Source of the DNA: Allorhizocola rhizosphaerae
Lineage (GTDB): Bacteria; Actinomycetota; Actinomycetes; Mycobacteriales; Micromonosporaceae
Length of the DNA stretch: 42,630 nucleotides
NCBI RefSeq assembly: GCF_003426775.1
Contig: NZ_QJUG01000053.1
Location: 1 to 42,630, forward strand
Direction of reading: 5' to 3'
Of the stretch, positions 1-7,864 are shown in pieces (the stretch's first letter is position 1; each line of letters opens with the position of its first letter). The notes below the pieces were generated by a model that had not been told where the DNA came from, searched no databases, and saw nothing but the letters and a program-made list of their open reading frames with translations. Both the position numbers and the translations under genes were made by a program.

Positions 1-2
1 GG

Positions 3-1670
3 GTGGCTTCCAATGCCGTGCCGCCGGCCACTGCCAACCCCGCGCCGCAGGTCACCGCCAACCCCGCGCCGCAGGTCACCGCCAACCCCGCGCCGCAGGT
101 CACCGCCAACCCCGCGCCGCAGGTCACCGCCAACCCCGCGCCGCGGATGGCCGCGAACGCCGCGCCGCCACCGGCGGGCCTGGCTCAGACTGGAGTCCAG
201 GCTCAAGCCGAAGTCCAGGCTCAAGCCGAAGTTCAAGCCGGGCAGATGGTTTATATCGTGCGCAAGGGCGACTGGCTCGGCCGGATCGCGCTCCGCTTCA
301 CCGGCGACTTCAACTGCTACAACGATATCGTCAAGCTCAACCCCAAGCTCATCAAGGATCCACACCACATCGAGCCGGGCTGGCGCCTGATCCTGCCGGC
401 CGACGCGCGGGACCGCGGCATCATGGGCCACGCCACCGGCTCGGTCATCATGCCGCAGACTCAGGTGCCGCAGACTCAGGTGCCACAAACCCCGGCGCCA
501 CAAACGCAGGCGCCGCAGCCGCCCGTGGAAAAGCCTGCCCCGCCCGTCGAAAAGCCCGCCCCGCCGGTGGAGAGCCCCACCCCGAAACCGTCTAATGTGG
601 ATACACCGGCGAAGGAGGCCGGTGGGCCGGACCGCAAAGTGCCCACGACGCTCGCGGCCGGTGCCGGGCTGGCCGCCGCCAGCGTGCTCGCCGCGCACGT
701 GATCCTGCACCGCCGCCAGATCAAACAGACCCAGATCCGGGTACGCCGCAGGCGCCGCGTCACCAAGGTATTCATGCCCACGGTCGAATCCGCCGTGCGC
801 CAGATGGCCAAGCACCGCGCGGTCGACCGGCTCGACGCGTGCCTGCGCTCGCTGGCGATCGGCCTGCGCGGCCGGGCCCCCGCCGACATGCCCGACATCG
901 CGGCCGTCTGGCAGGCGGGCGGTGACATCGCGGTGATCCTGACGGCGCCGTGCGCCGAGCCGCCCGAGCCGTTCGAGGAGCGTTGGCAGAACACGTGGTC
1001 GCTCACCGCCAACGCCCCGCTGCCGGAGTCGAGCTGGGCCCCGGCGCTGCTGCCCGGACTCCTGACGTTCGCGACCTGGCCGCAGGGCGGCGACCTGCTG
1101 GCCGACACCGAACGCACGGGCCTGCTCACGATCACCGGAGATCCGGAAAACTGCGAGAACCTGCTGCGCGCGCTGGCCGCCGAGGCCGCGAGCGCCCAGT
1201 GGACCGACAGCGCATCCGTGCTGCTGGCGGGCATGAACCCGCTCGACATGCGGCACATCTCGGCGCTCAACCCGAGCCGCGTCCGCACCACCGCTTCGAT
1301 CCCGGAGGCGTTGGCCCGGATCAGCAAGCGGGCCGCGGGCAACGCGTCGATCCTGCACGAGACGCAGGCCCCCGACACCATGTCGGCCCGCATCAACAAC
1401 CTGACCGAGGGCTTCTGGGCCACGCATGTGCTGTTCATCGCCGACCCGTGGGGTGAGCATTCGCAGCAGCTGCGCGAGCTCGACGCCCAGCTGGCCGGGC
1501 TGCGCCGGGTCGGCGTCGCGGTGATCGCCACGCATCCCACGGCCACCCGCTGGTCGGCGACGGTGAGCTCGGACCGCAGCCTGCACATGGCCTGGCTCGC
1601 GGTCGCCGGGGCCAACGCCCGCCAGCTGTCCACGGAGGAGCTCGCGGCACAGGTCGAGGCAGGGTCGTAA
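3..1670 (+). CDS. LysM-domain membrane protein, probably cut by the window edge
   Basis: A LysM module lies at about residues 82-131 (starts MVYIVRKGDWLGRIALRF) and would bind peptidoglycan GlcNAc. It is preceded by a low-complexity Ala/Pro/Val/Thr stretch built from eight-residue repeats and a short QAQAEV repeat. A Pro-rich segment (about 155-200) and one membrane segment (about 213-232) follow. After an Arg-rich stop-transfer stretch comes a soluble domain of about 300 residues, presumably cytoplasmic, that I cannot name. Actinobacteria have large LysM proteins of this layout, some with a further C-terminal regulatory domain that is absent here. The frame is open to the left edge and the first GTG sits at base 3, so the true start is probably upstream. 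The LysM call is firm; the role of the C-terminal domain is unknown. Confidence 0.75.
   Translation: MASNAVPPATANPAPQVTANPAPQVTANPAPQVTANPAPQVTANPAPRMAANAAPPPAGLAQTGVQAQAEVQAQAEVQAGQMVYIVRKGDWLGRIALRFTGDFNCYNDIVKLNPKLIKDPHHIEPGWRLILPADARDRGIMGHATGSVIMPQTQVPQTQVPQTPAPQTQAPQPPVEKPAPPVEKPAPPVESPTPKPSNVDTPAKEAGGPDRKVPTTLAAGAGLAAASVLAAHVILHRRQIKQTQIRVRRRRRVTKVFMPTVESAVRQMAKHRAVDRLDACLRSLAIGLRGRAPADMPDIAAVWQAGGDIAVILTAPCAEPPEPFEERWQNTWSLTANAPLPESSWAPALLPGLLTFATWPQGGDLLADTERTGLLTITGDPENCENLLRALAAEAASAQWTDSASVLLAGMNPLDMRHISALNPSRVRTTASIPEALARISKRAAGNASILHETQAPDTMSARINNLTEGFWATHVLFIADPWGEHSQQLRELDAQLAGLRRVGVAVIATHPTATRWSATVSSDRSLHMAWLAVAGANARQLSTEELAAQVEAGS
27..146 (+). repeat. 24-base tandem repeat inside the LysM gene
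   Basis: Five units of 24 bases begin at 27, 51, 75, 99 and 123; the first and last are slightly diverged. They encode the peptide repeat TANPAPQV. The unit is a multiple of three, so copy-number change keeps the frame and only lengthens the extracytoplasmic linker before LysM. Confidence 0.85.
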
Positions 1671-1712
1671 TAATCCCACTGCGCTCAGGCGAAGCCGTGC
1701 TCTTGCGCGCCC

Positions 1713-1740
1713 GGGTCCGGATCGCCTCGCGTCCGGACCC
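1713..1740 (+). terminator. Hairpin after the LysM gene
   Basis: A perfect 9-base inverted repeat (GGGTCCGGA ... TCCGGACCC) with a 10-base loop lies 43 bases past the LysM stop codon. It has no T-run, which is common for terminators in high-GC actinobacteria. It could also be a simple RNA-stabilising stem. Confidence 0.5.
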
Positions 1741-1750
1741 AGCCGCTGCG

Positions 1751-1756
1751 GATAAT
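1751..1756 (+). promoter_or_regulatory. -10 element for a leaderless acetyltransferase mRNA
   Basis: GATAAT at 1751-1756 matches the TATAAT consensus at five of six positions. It ends 8 bases before the GTG start at 1765 and no ribosome binding site lies between. Transcription would start at or next to the GTG, giving a leaderless mRNA. Confidence 0.5.
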
Positions 1757-1764
1757 CTTGGCCG

Positions 1765-2280
1765 GTGCGTTTTGAACTGGACCCGCCGCTGACCGCCGCC
1801 CGCCGCGAGGAGATCGTGACGTTGTGGCTCGACGTGTCCAACGCGGGCGGGGCTGTGGGTTTTGTCGCACCGGTGACCCGGGCCGAGGTCGGGGCGCTGG
1901 CACACCAGGCGTTCGAAGACGTCGAAAGCGGCGACGACCGGCTGTTGCTGGGATACGAGGGCGACCGGCTCACGGCCATGCTCCTGCTCGTGAGCCGGCG
2001 CTTTCACCTCTGCGAGCACTGGCGCACCGTGAAGCGGGTGATGGTCTCGCCCGACGCGCAGGGCCGGGGCTACGGTGCGGCGCTGATGCGCGAGGCCGAA
2101 CGGGTGGCGCGCGAAATCGGGTGGGATGGCCTGTTTCTGACCGTGCGCGGCGGGCTCGGGATCGAGCGGTTCTACCAGTCGTTGGGATACAAGGAGGTCG
2201 GGCGGTTGCCGGGCGCACTGCGCGTCGGGCCGGACGACAACCGCGACGAGATCCAGATGTGGCTCTCGCTCACCTCATAG
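1765..2280 (+). CDS. GNAT-family N-acetyltransferase
   Basis: A 171-residue single-domain GNAT fold. The acetyl-CoA pyrophosphate loop is visible as VMVSPDAQGRGYGAALM (about residues 92-108), matching the V-x-x-x-x-Q/R-G-x-G/A pattern. It is followed by the typical late motif FYQSLGYKEVGRLPG (about 136-150). It would move an acetyl group from acetyl-CoA to an amine; the substrate cannot be told from sequence. The GTG start follows a -10-like GATAAT closely, so the mRNA is probably leaderless. The gene runs tail to tail with the DUF6158-like gene, with a 4-base gap. Confidence 0.85.
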   Translation: MRFELDPPLTAARREEIVTLWLDVSNAGGAVGFVAPVTRAEVGALAHQAFEDVESGDDRLLLGYEGDRLTAMLLLVSRRFHLCEHWRTVKRVMVSPDAQGRGYGAALMREAERVAREIGWDGLFLTVRGGLGIERFYQSLGYKEVGRLPGALRVGPDDNRDEIQMWLSLTS

Positions 2281-2284
2281 GGCG

Positions 2285-2854
2285 CTACGGCACGATGCGC
2301 TCGATCGCCGACGCACCGTGCTCGGCCAGAAAGCCGCGCGCCCACTCGACGTTTTCCGGCGTCGGGTCGCGGCCCACGGCGACCGCGAAATCCTCCGGGT
2401 CCCAAGGCTGGTCGGCCCCGGTGCGCAGCTCCCAGCGATCGCGGGCGCCCGCGCGCAGGCGCTCCGGGTCGACCTCGCGCTCCGGGACGCGGCGCAGATA
2501 TTCCGCTTCGAGCTCAGCCATGCGCTCGGTGTGGGTTTCGAGCGCCTGATCCGAGCCGTGCCGCAGCGTGTCATGCCGGGTGCGGTGCAGCGTCCGCAGC
2601 TCGCGCAGCAGTTCCTCGTCGGTGAGCTGGCTCGACGGCACACCCGCGCCGGGCGTCGGTTCGGGCTCACCGCTCAGCTGCCCGACCGCGTCGGCGACCT
2701 CGTCCTGGGCATACTCGCCCTCGGGCAGCTCGTCGAGCGCGTTCATCACCTCGACCGGCGCGTCCGCCGCGACGGCGCGCCGGTGGATTTCGTCCCGGCT
2801 GAGCCGTTCCTGCCGGGTGAAGACCTCGTCGAGCAGGGCTTCGACCTCTCGCAT
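2285..2854 (-). CDS. DUF6158-like acidic protein
   Basis: A 189-residue acidic soluble protein without signal peptide or membrane segment. The centre (about 78-130, SQLTDEELLRELRTLHRTRH through YLRRVPEREVDPERLRAG) matches my memory of the actinobacterial DUF6158 family, a short helical protein of unknown function. The N-terminal part (about 1-62) resembles DUF2795-type helical domains, with a pattern of short helices and EGEY. The last 45 residues (WDPEDFAVAVGRDPTPENVE) look like a further small helical unit. No enzymatic motif is visible. It is transcribed alone, convergent with the GNAT gene. The family names are from memory, not from a search. Confidence 0.7.
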   Translation of the reverse strand: MREVEALLDEVFTRQERLSRDEIHRRAVAADAPVEVMNALDELPEGEYAQDEVADAVGQLSGEPEPTPGAGVPSSQLTDEELLRELRTLHRTRHDTLRHGSDQALETHTERMAELEAEYLRRVPEREVDPERLRAGARDRWELRTGADQPWDPEDFAVAVGRDPTPENVEWARGFLAEHGASAIERIVP

Positions 2855-3122
2855 GAGTGCGCGAGTACCCCCGTGCGCTCCGGCTAAACCGCACCACGGA
2901 CCGGTGCCCTCACCCGCCGTCGGCTTCCGCTCAGCTCAGGCGCGCCGCGCTCGCCGGCTACAGCGACGCGGCCGAGCGTATGGGCGGCGAGAGCCATCCG
3001 CCCTTTGACCATGCCAATCTGGAGCCCGTCTGTGCCTGAGCGGGGCTGTGCCGGGTACCAAAGACAAATCTATGTAAAGAAAACGGCCGCAGCATCGACG
3101 GGCATCGACAAAGCGCGGTGTG

Positions 3123-4652
3123 ATGCGATGCGTGAAATATCGCTCCTATATGGCAATCGCGCTCACGGCGGTGACGCTGGCGGCCTGCAACGGGCGCGCC
3201 ACGGCGCCGACCGACATCACGCAGACCGGTGCGGTCTTGCACGCGCAGACCGAGTGCCTGGCCGAGACGACCGACAACCCGTGCACGGGCTGGTTCCAGT
3301 ATTGGGCCGACGGCAGCACGAACATTCTGACCACGCCGCGCGTCACGGCCAACGTGCGCACCAACGGTTTCGTGGACTTCAACCAGACGGTGTCCGGCCT
3401 GACCCCGGACACGTTGTATCACGCCCAATTCTGCGGCTACGGCGACCGCAACATCGCCCAGCCCGGGTTGTGCATCGGCCCGCACGGGACGGGCGCGGTG
3501 CGGCCGGGAGTCCAGCCGGACGCCCGCGATTACAGTGCCACACAAAACTTCCGTACCGCGTCGGCCAACACCGTCGCGACCGTCGACATTGGACGCGTGC
3601 TGTCCACGGCGGACACCACGGACCGCCCCATCGGGCGCGACGGTGGGCACAGCATCGCTTACTCGTCCACCGAAGCGCTGTGGGTGTTCGGCGACACCGC
3701 GCAGCGCAACGGCCCCGCGTTCCTCGCCTACGGCACGGCCGCCAAGGGCCCGTACCAGGTGGGCGTCGCCCCGACCGGGCTGAGTGAGCTGCCCCGCCCG
3801 CCCGCGGCACCCCAGCCGGGGCTCACGTCACCGGCCAACTTCTTCCCGGCCCCGACGGGTCTGGTCACTCCCGACGATCCGCCCGTACCGTGCGGCAGCA
3901 CGGGAAGCAACAGCTATTCGGCGGCGTGGATCTCGGGCGGCGCACGCATCCCGAATACCAACCGGGTCTTGCTGATCTGGGCCGAGATCTGCGTGGCGAT
4001 CGGCGATGGCCGAGGCTGGCCGGTGGAACGGTGGCGCATGGCCGACTACGACCCTGCCACGAACCGGTTCGTGCGCTTCTTCACGCCGTTTGTGGCCAAC
4101 CCGATGCGGGCGGGGCTGCCCAGCACGCTGACGCCGTCGAACCCGGTGTTCGGCGATGATGGGTACCTCTATCTGTTTGGCACCAAACGAAATCCAGACG
4201 CCATCTTCACCGCCCGCGTGAGCGCGAACCCCGACGCGTGGGGCGATCCGGCCAATTATCGGTGGTGGGGACGTCCCGGAGGGGCCAGTCCACAGTGGAC
4301 CACCGACCACGCCTCGGTCGTGTCGCTCGTGTCGGGCGTCGAGCCGTGGGGCGTGTATGTCGGCGACTTCAGCGGCGTGGGCGGCGGCAGGCGCCTGGCC
4401 ATGCTGGTGAAGGACAGCTTCTACGACAGCCCGCACTTGCGCATTTACACGGCCGGCAGCCCGCTCGGCCCGTGGACCGCGGGCCCGGTCGGCCGCGTGC
4501 CGGACAACTGCCAGGGCGGCGGGTTCGGTTGTTACGCGTTCAACGGCCATCCCCAGCTGAGCACATCGACGTCGTTTGTGTTCTCGTGGTACTCGCCCGG
4601 TGATCGCCAGCCCGACGGCGGCCATATCCGGTTGGGGACCATCCGCTGGTGA
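3123..4652 (+). CDS. Secreted lipoprotein, FN3-like plus DUF4185-like propeller
   Basis: The N-terminus has a short positive region, a hydrophobic stretch and a lipobox LAAC with the lipidated Cys at residue 22, so the product should be anchored outside the membrane. Residues about 35-145 look like a fibronectin-type-III beta sandwich (VSGLTPDTLYHAQFCGYGD). The rest (about 150-509) has the Gly/Trp-rich repeated strands of a DUF4185/sialidase-like propeller (WVFGDTAQRNGPAF, LYLFGTKRN, WGVYVGDFSG, FVFSWYSPGD). DUF4185 proteins are suspected glycan-binding or glycosidase-like proteins; no catalytic pair can be assigned. GTG at 3120 is an alternative start directly before the ATG. Confidence 0.75.
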   Translation: MRCVKYRSYMAIALTAVTLAACNGRATAPTDITQTGAVLHAQTECLAETTDNPCTGWFQYWADGSTNILTTPRVTANVRTNGFVDFNQTVSGLTPDTLYHAQFCGYGDRNIAQPGLCIGPHGTGAVRPGVQPDARDYSATQNFRTASANTVATVDIGRVLSTADTTDRPIGRDGGHSIAYSSTEALWVFGDTAQRNGPAFLAYGTAAKGPYQVGVAPTGLSELPRPPAAPQPGLTSPANFFPAPTGLVTPDDPPVPCGSTGSNSYSAAWISGGARIPNTNRVLLIWAEICVAIGDGRGWPVERWRMADYDPATNRFVRFFTPFVANPMRAGLPSTLTPSNPVFGDDGYLYLFGTKRNPDAIFTARVSANPDAWGDPANYRWWGRPGGASPQWTTDHASVVSLVSGVEPWGVYVGDFSGVGGGRRLAMLVKDSFYDSPHLRIYTAGSPLGPWTAGPVGRVPDNCQGGGFGCYAFNGHPQLSTSTSFVFSWYSPGDRQPDGGHIRLGTIRW

Positions 4653-4978
4653 TTTTGTTGGTACGCCGGCGGGCCGTGACGCAACCACCGCCACCCTCGC
4701 TTTACGGCCCGCCGGCGTATGAGCAAAAGGATCTGAAGGAGGGCCGGGCCCTGACGGAGGTGGCGGCCGTGCCGTGCACGCAGCCGCACACCGGCGAGGT
4801 GGTGGGCCAGTTCCAGCTGTCGGGCTCGTCGTATCCGGGCGAGGACGCGGTCGCGGCGCGGGCAACCGAGCAGTGCGAACTGCTGCTCGACGGCGACACC
4901 AGCCACGGGGACGAGGGCGACGACATCTTCCTGATGTATCCGCGCGAGCAGGATCGGAACAAGGCTCGCGCGCGGTGA
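4649..4978 (+). CDS. Septum_form-domain fragment or short protein
   Basis: The 109-residue frame overlaps the stop of the lipoprotein gene by four bases (GTGA). Residues about 36-85 (LTEVAAVPCTQPHTGEVVGQ, then YPGEDAVAARATEQCELLL) match the Septum_form domain (PF13845-like), with its two conserved Cys and the C-T-x-P-H motif. Family members are normally membrane-anchored or lipoproteins outside the cell. Here no signal peptide or membrane segment precedes the domain, and the segment before it encodes a 16-base inverted repeat. This may be a 5'-truncated relic, a gene with another start, or a C-terminal module once joined to the upstream lipoprotein. A stretch after the domain (GDEGDDIFLMYPREQD) could be the remnant of a second half. 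Confidence 0.5.
   Translation: MILLVRRRAVTQPPPPSLYGPPAYEQKDLKEGRALTEVAAVPCTQPHTGEVVGQFQLSGSSYPGEDAVAARATEQCELLLDGDTSHGDEGDDIFLMYPREQDRNKARAR
4662..4719. repeat. Perfect 16-base inverted repeat after the lipoprotein gene
   Basis: Bases 4662-4677 (TACGCCGGCGGGCCGT) and 4704-4719 are exact reverse complements, separated by 26 bases. The stem begins 9 bases past the lipoprotein stop codon and would fold into a very stable GC-rich hairpin, so it probably acts as its terminator even without a T-run. It also lies within the first codons of the Septum_form-like frame, which argues against efficient translation from the GTG at 4649. Confidence 0.7.
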
Positions 4979-5037
4979 CGTGCATTGCCTACTTCACGAC
5001 ACCCCAAGCGGGAAGCCTGCGCGGATAAGGTCTGAGC

Positions 5038-5847
5038 ATGCGGGTGATTGCGATACACACATATCCGGTCAAAGGATGCAGCGCGCTGGCGCATGACGCG
5101 GCCGCCGTGCAACCGTGGGGTCTGGAGGGCGACCGGCGCTGGCTGGTGGTCGGCCCGGAGGGTGTGGCGATCACCCAGCGCGAGGTCCCGGGGCTCGGCC
5201 AGCTCCGCGCGGTGCCGGGCCGCGATCACCTTGCCCTGACCCATTCGAAAGATTCTTATCTGGTACCAAATGAGGCATTCACCATCCCCTTGACGAGCAA
5301 GATTTTCGGTGCCGTCGTGCCCGCGAGGTCGGCCGGCCCGGACGCGGATGCCTGGGTGAGCAAGGTGCTCGGCGTGCCCGCGCAGCTGGTCTGGATGGAC
5401 GATCCCACGACGGCACGGCCGGTCGTGCCCGACTTCGGGATCCCGGGCGACGTGGTCAGCTTCGCTGACGTGACCCCGTTGCTGCTGGCCAACACCGCAT
5501 CGTTGCGCCGCCTCAACGACTGGATCGCCGAGGGCGACAGCCCCGACGAAGGCCCACTGCCCATGAACCGGTTCCGCCCCAACCTGGTCATCGACGGCGC
5601 GGCGCCGTTCCAGGAGGACGAGTGGGTGGGCCGCACCATCCAGATCGGACAGCTCGCCTATCGGGTGCCGCAGGCGTGCGGCCGCTGCGTCGTCACGACC
5701 ACCGACCAGGCCACGGGCGCCAAGGGCCGCGAACCGCTGCGCACGCTGGCCCGGCACCGCAACGTCGAACAGCAGCTGCTGTTCGGCGTCCACCTCACGC
5801 CGGTCGAGCCGGGCGAGGTGCGGGTCGGCGATTTGTTGACCTTTTAG
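5038..5847 (+). CDS. MOSC-domain protein (YcbX-like)
   Basis: A 269-residue protein with an N-terminal MOSC beta-barrel (starts MRVIAIHTYPVKGCSA) and a C-terminal MOSC domain. The conserved segment PMNRFRPNLVIDGAAPFQED leads to the Cys-bearing motif CGRCVVTTTDQATG (Cys214 and Cys217). Family members handle sulfur or molybdenum cofactor; the closest architecture is the YcbX/mARC type, which reduces N-hydroxylated compounds using molybdenum cofactor. The GATAAG at 5024-5029 lies 8 bases before the ATG, consistent with a leaderless transcript, although AAGG in the same place could also serve as a weak ribosome binding site. The substrate is unknown. Confidence 0.88.
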   Translation: MRVIAIHTYPVKGCSALAHDAAAVQPWGLEGDRRWLVVGPEGVAITQREVPGLGQLRAVPGRDHLALTHSKDSYLVPNEAFTIPLTSKIFGAVVPARSAGPDADAWVSKVLGVPAQLVWMDDPTTARPVVPDFGIPGDVVSFADVTPLLLANTASLRRLNDWIAEGDSPDEGPLPMNRFRPNLVIDGAAPFQEDEWVGRTIQIGQLAYRVPQACGRCVVTTTDQATGAKGREPLRTLARHRNVEQQLLFGVHLTPVEPGEVRVGDLLTF

Positions 5848-5948
5848 GACCCGATCGCCGGGTTGGCTTCCCGGGCAAACCCGATAGGCTGCGGGCTCGG
5901 GTTTGGACGACTACGGCTTTGCTACTTTCGTGGAAGGAGCGGTTCGGC

Positions 5949-7217
5949 GTGGGCAAGCACCGGCGGGACAACGAGGATCCGGCCCAACCCGCAGATCCAC
6001 CCGCACCTCCAGCGGCGCCCTCGCCCGGCTCACCGGCGGCGACGCCGCCGTCACCCGGCTCGCCCACAGCGGCGACCACGCCGTCACCCACCCCGCCTAC
6101 ACCGGCCACCACGCCTTCGCCCAGTTCGCCGGCGGCGAGCCTGCCGTCACCCACCCCGCCCACAGCGGCGACCACCTCGTCACCCGGCTCACCCACAGCG
6201 GCCCCACCCGCACCGGACTCTCGCCTGGCGATGGCGGCTGCGGCTGACGACTCCGAGACGCGCGTGCTCGCGGCGATCGAGCCGGACGCCGACGAGTTCG
6301 TGCCTGCTCCGGGCGGTGCGCGCCGGCTCCTCATACCCGCCATCGTGGCCGGTGTCGTGCTGGCGGGCGGGGGCGGTGCCTGGATCCTTTCCGGACAGCC
6401 CGGTGGGCCGCGCCTGTTCCAGCCGCCCGGCACCAGCTCGCACACCACTGGCAACTCGGTCATCGAGGGGTTCGGCGAGGCGTCGGCAGAGCCTTCGCCA
6501 TCAGCGAGCCCGCGCGTTTCGCCGAGCCCTTCGACCACCGCCCAGACTTCGCCCGCACCGCCGTCCCCGTCCCCGGCCCCACAGGCTGGGCCGCCCGCGC
6601 CCCTGGCGCATTACCGGTTCGACGAGTCGTCCGGCACGTCGTCCGCCGACGCGAGCGGGGGTGGCCGGACCGCCACGATCGCCGGCGGGGCCGGGTTCGT
6701 CTCCGGGCGGCTGGACAACGCGATCGACCTCAACGGATCGAGCCAGTACGTGGCACTCCCTTCCGGAATCCTCAGCGGCGCAACGGATTTCACCGTCGCG
6801 GCGTGGGTACGGCTCGACTCCAACTCCGCCTGGTCGCGCGTCTTCGACTTCGGATCGAGCGCGAGCGTCAACATGTTCCTGACCGCGCGCAGCGACGCGG
6901 GCACGGCACGCTTCGCTATCACGACCGGCGGCTACTCCAGGGAGCAACGGATCAACGCGCCCGCACCGCTCCCGACGGGCACGTGGACGCATGTCGCGGT
7001 GACGTTGCGCGATGGGGTGGGCATCCTCTACGTCAACCGGGCCGAGGTGGGCCGGACGACGGGCATGACGCTGTCCCCCGCCTCGCTGGGCAGCACGTCG
7101 CGCAACTGGATCGGCCGCTCCCAATACTCGGTCGACCCATACCTGAACGGGCTCGTGGACGACGTGCGCATCTACACCCGCGCGCTGCCCGCCTCCGAGA
7201 TCGCCGCGCTCCCGTAG
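5949..7217 (+). CDS. LamG-domain single-pass membrane protein
   Basis: The GTG at 5949 is chosen because a GAAGGAG-type ribosome binding site lies about 10 bases upstream; the open frame extends further left but overlaps the MOSC gene. The 422-residue product has a charged start (VGKHRRDNEDP), a Pro/Ser/Thr/Ala-rich stretch of imperfect repeats (about 12-95), a membrane segment at about 125-147 (LLIPAIVAGVVLAGGGGAWIL) and another Pro/Ser-rich linker. A C-terminal LamG/concanavalin-like domain follows (about 219-420, from LAHYRFDESSGTSSADASGG to LVDDVRIYTRALPASEI). The lectin-like domain should face outside and bind glycan. The long disordered cytoplasmic N-terminus is odd for such a protein. 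The ligand is unknown. Confidence 0.82.
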   Translation: MGKHRRDNEDPAQPADPPAPPAAPSPGSPAATPPSPGSPTAATTPSPTPPTPATTPSPSSPAASLPSPTPPTAATTSSPGSPTAAPPAPDSRLAMAAAADDSETRVLAAIEPDADEFVPAPGGARRLLIPAIVAGVVLAGGGGAWILSGQPGGPRLFQPPGTSSHTTGNSVIEGFGEASAEPSPSASPRVSPSPSTTAQTSPAPPSPSPAPQAGPPAPLAHYRFDESSGTSSADASGGGRTATIAGGAGFVSGRLDNAIDLNGSSQYVALPSGILSGATDFTVAAWVRLDSNSAWSRVFDFGSSASVNMFLTARSDAGTARFAITTGGYSREQRINAPAPLPTGTWTHVAVTLRDGVGILYVNRAEVGRTTGMTLSPASLGSTSRNWIGRSQYSVDPYLNGLVDDVRIYTRALPASEIAALP

Positions 7218-7232
7218 GTACACCCGCTCCCG

Positions 7233-7330
7233 CTTTTTCGGCACCACATCCGGGACAACGTCGCCGCACGCGCGAAAACCGGTGCAGTACCCGGCATCCT
7301 GCACTCAAGCAACCAAGCGCCGTCAATCGT
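7233..7330 (-). repeat. Dispersed repeat family, copy A
   Basis: Read on the reverse strand, 7306 to 7233 matches 23497-23570 on the forward strand at roughly 80 percent over about 62 positions, starting GAGTGCAGGAT and including CGGTTT and TCCCGGATGT. The similarity continues past 7306 (CAACCAAGCGC at 7311-7321 is also found on the reverse strand near copy B). Two ATCCCGGAT-type motifs about 41 bases apart are characteristic of the family. Confidence 0.7.
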
Positions 7331-7401
7331 GCTCGGCGACGAACAGTTGCCATGCGGAGCCGCCACACCCACGTTTCCTGTGTCACCGACGCCGAGCACG
7401 A
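7327..7401. repeat. 12-base inverted repeat
   Basis: TCGTGCTCGGCG at 7327-7338 and its exact reverse complement at 7390-7401 flank 51 bases. It could form a long-loop hairpin. No gene is attached to it and its role is unknown. Confidence 0.55.
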
Positions 7402-7750
7402 CCCCAAGATCACCGGGCAGAGCCACGCATCGGTCTCCGTGCGCACCCCGATGGGTGTAGCCGGGCAACCTGCCGGTTCGTGCGCAACGAGCTGCGCCAC
7501 GGTCGCGAGCCTGAGATGACTGTCCCCCTGGACCACCGTGACCGGTGGCGTTGCAGGCGACGGCGTGGCCCACGGCGAGCCAACCGATCCACGAGTGCTG
7601 ATGTCGGCCGCTGGCATCCTCGCGGACATGGCCGAACCGTGCGCCGGTCGCCGTCCCGATACCGCGCTCGGTGACCTGATCATGGCTCGGCGGCAGTTGC
7701 TGAACCTGAAGCGAACTCGCCGAGCGCCCGGCACCGCCGGATCCCTCGGA

Positions 7751-7808
7751 TTGATCATGAAGTTAGGGTCACGCCACGCGTCGAGCATGGACGTAAGTGC
7801 ATGATCAA
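7751..7808. repeat. Palindromic TTGATCATGA intergenic element, copy 1
   Basis: TTGATCATGAAGTTA (7751-7765) and TAAGTGCATGATCAA (7794-7808) are inverted copies matching at 13 of 15 positions, with a 28-base centre. From memory, similar TTGATCATGAAGTTAGGG palindromes recur between genes in several actinobacteria. A diverged second copy is at 23343-23402. Confidence 0.6.
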
Positions 7809-7838
7809 CGGACTGGTTGGGGTGTGGTTGCGTACTGA

Positions 7839-7852
7839 ATGAAAGGTTGCAT
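7839..7852. promoter_or_regulatory. Candidate RpiR-type operator upstream of the hut regulator
   Basis: ATGAAAGGTTGCAT is a 14-base palindrome with a single mismatch (ATGAAA-NN-TTGCAT). It resembles the TGAAA-NN-TTTCA half-site pattern often seen for RpiR/MurR-family regulators. It ends 12 bases before the GTG of the regulator gene and may overlap its promoter (TTGCGT ... CATAGG, spacing 16), so autoregulation is plausible. No experimental basis is visible here. Confidence 0.4.
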
Positions 7853-7864
7853 AGGGTTGAGGTT

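Larger units (their letters stand above)
7218..7864. other. Non-coding stretch rich in repeats
   Basis: I see no gene I can support in these 647 bases. Several frames stay open by chance but lack conserved motifs, ribosome binding sites and proper codon bias. The stretch holds one copy of a dispersed repeat (7233-7330), a 12-base inverted repeat (7327-7401), a palindromic TTGATCATGA element (7751-7808) and the probable promoter and operator of the regulator gene. It may include gene debris. Confidence 0.6.

Noticed and set aside
2978-3006. GGGCGG / CCGCCC stem followed by TTT
   Set aside because: Only a six-base stem, not placed behind any gene end on that strand.
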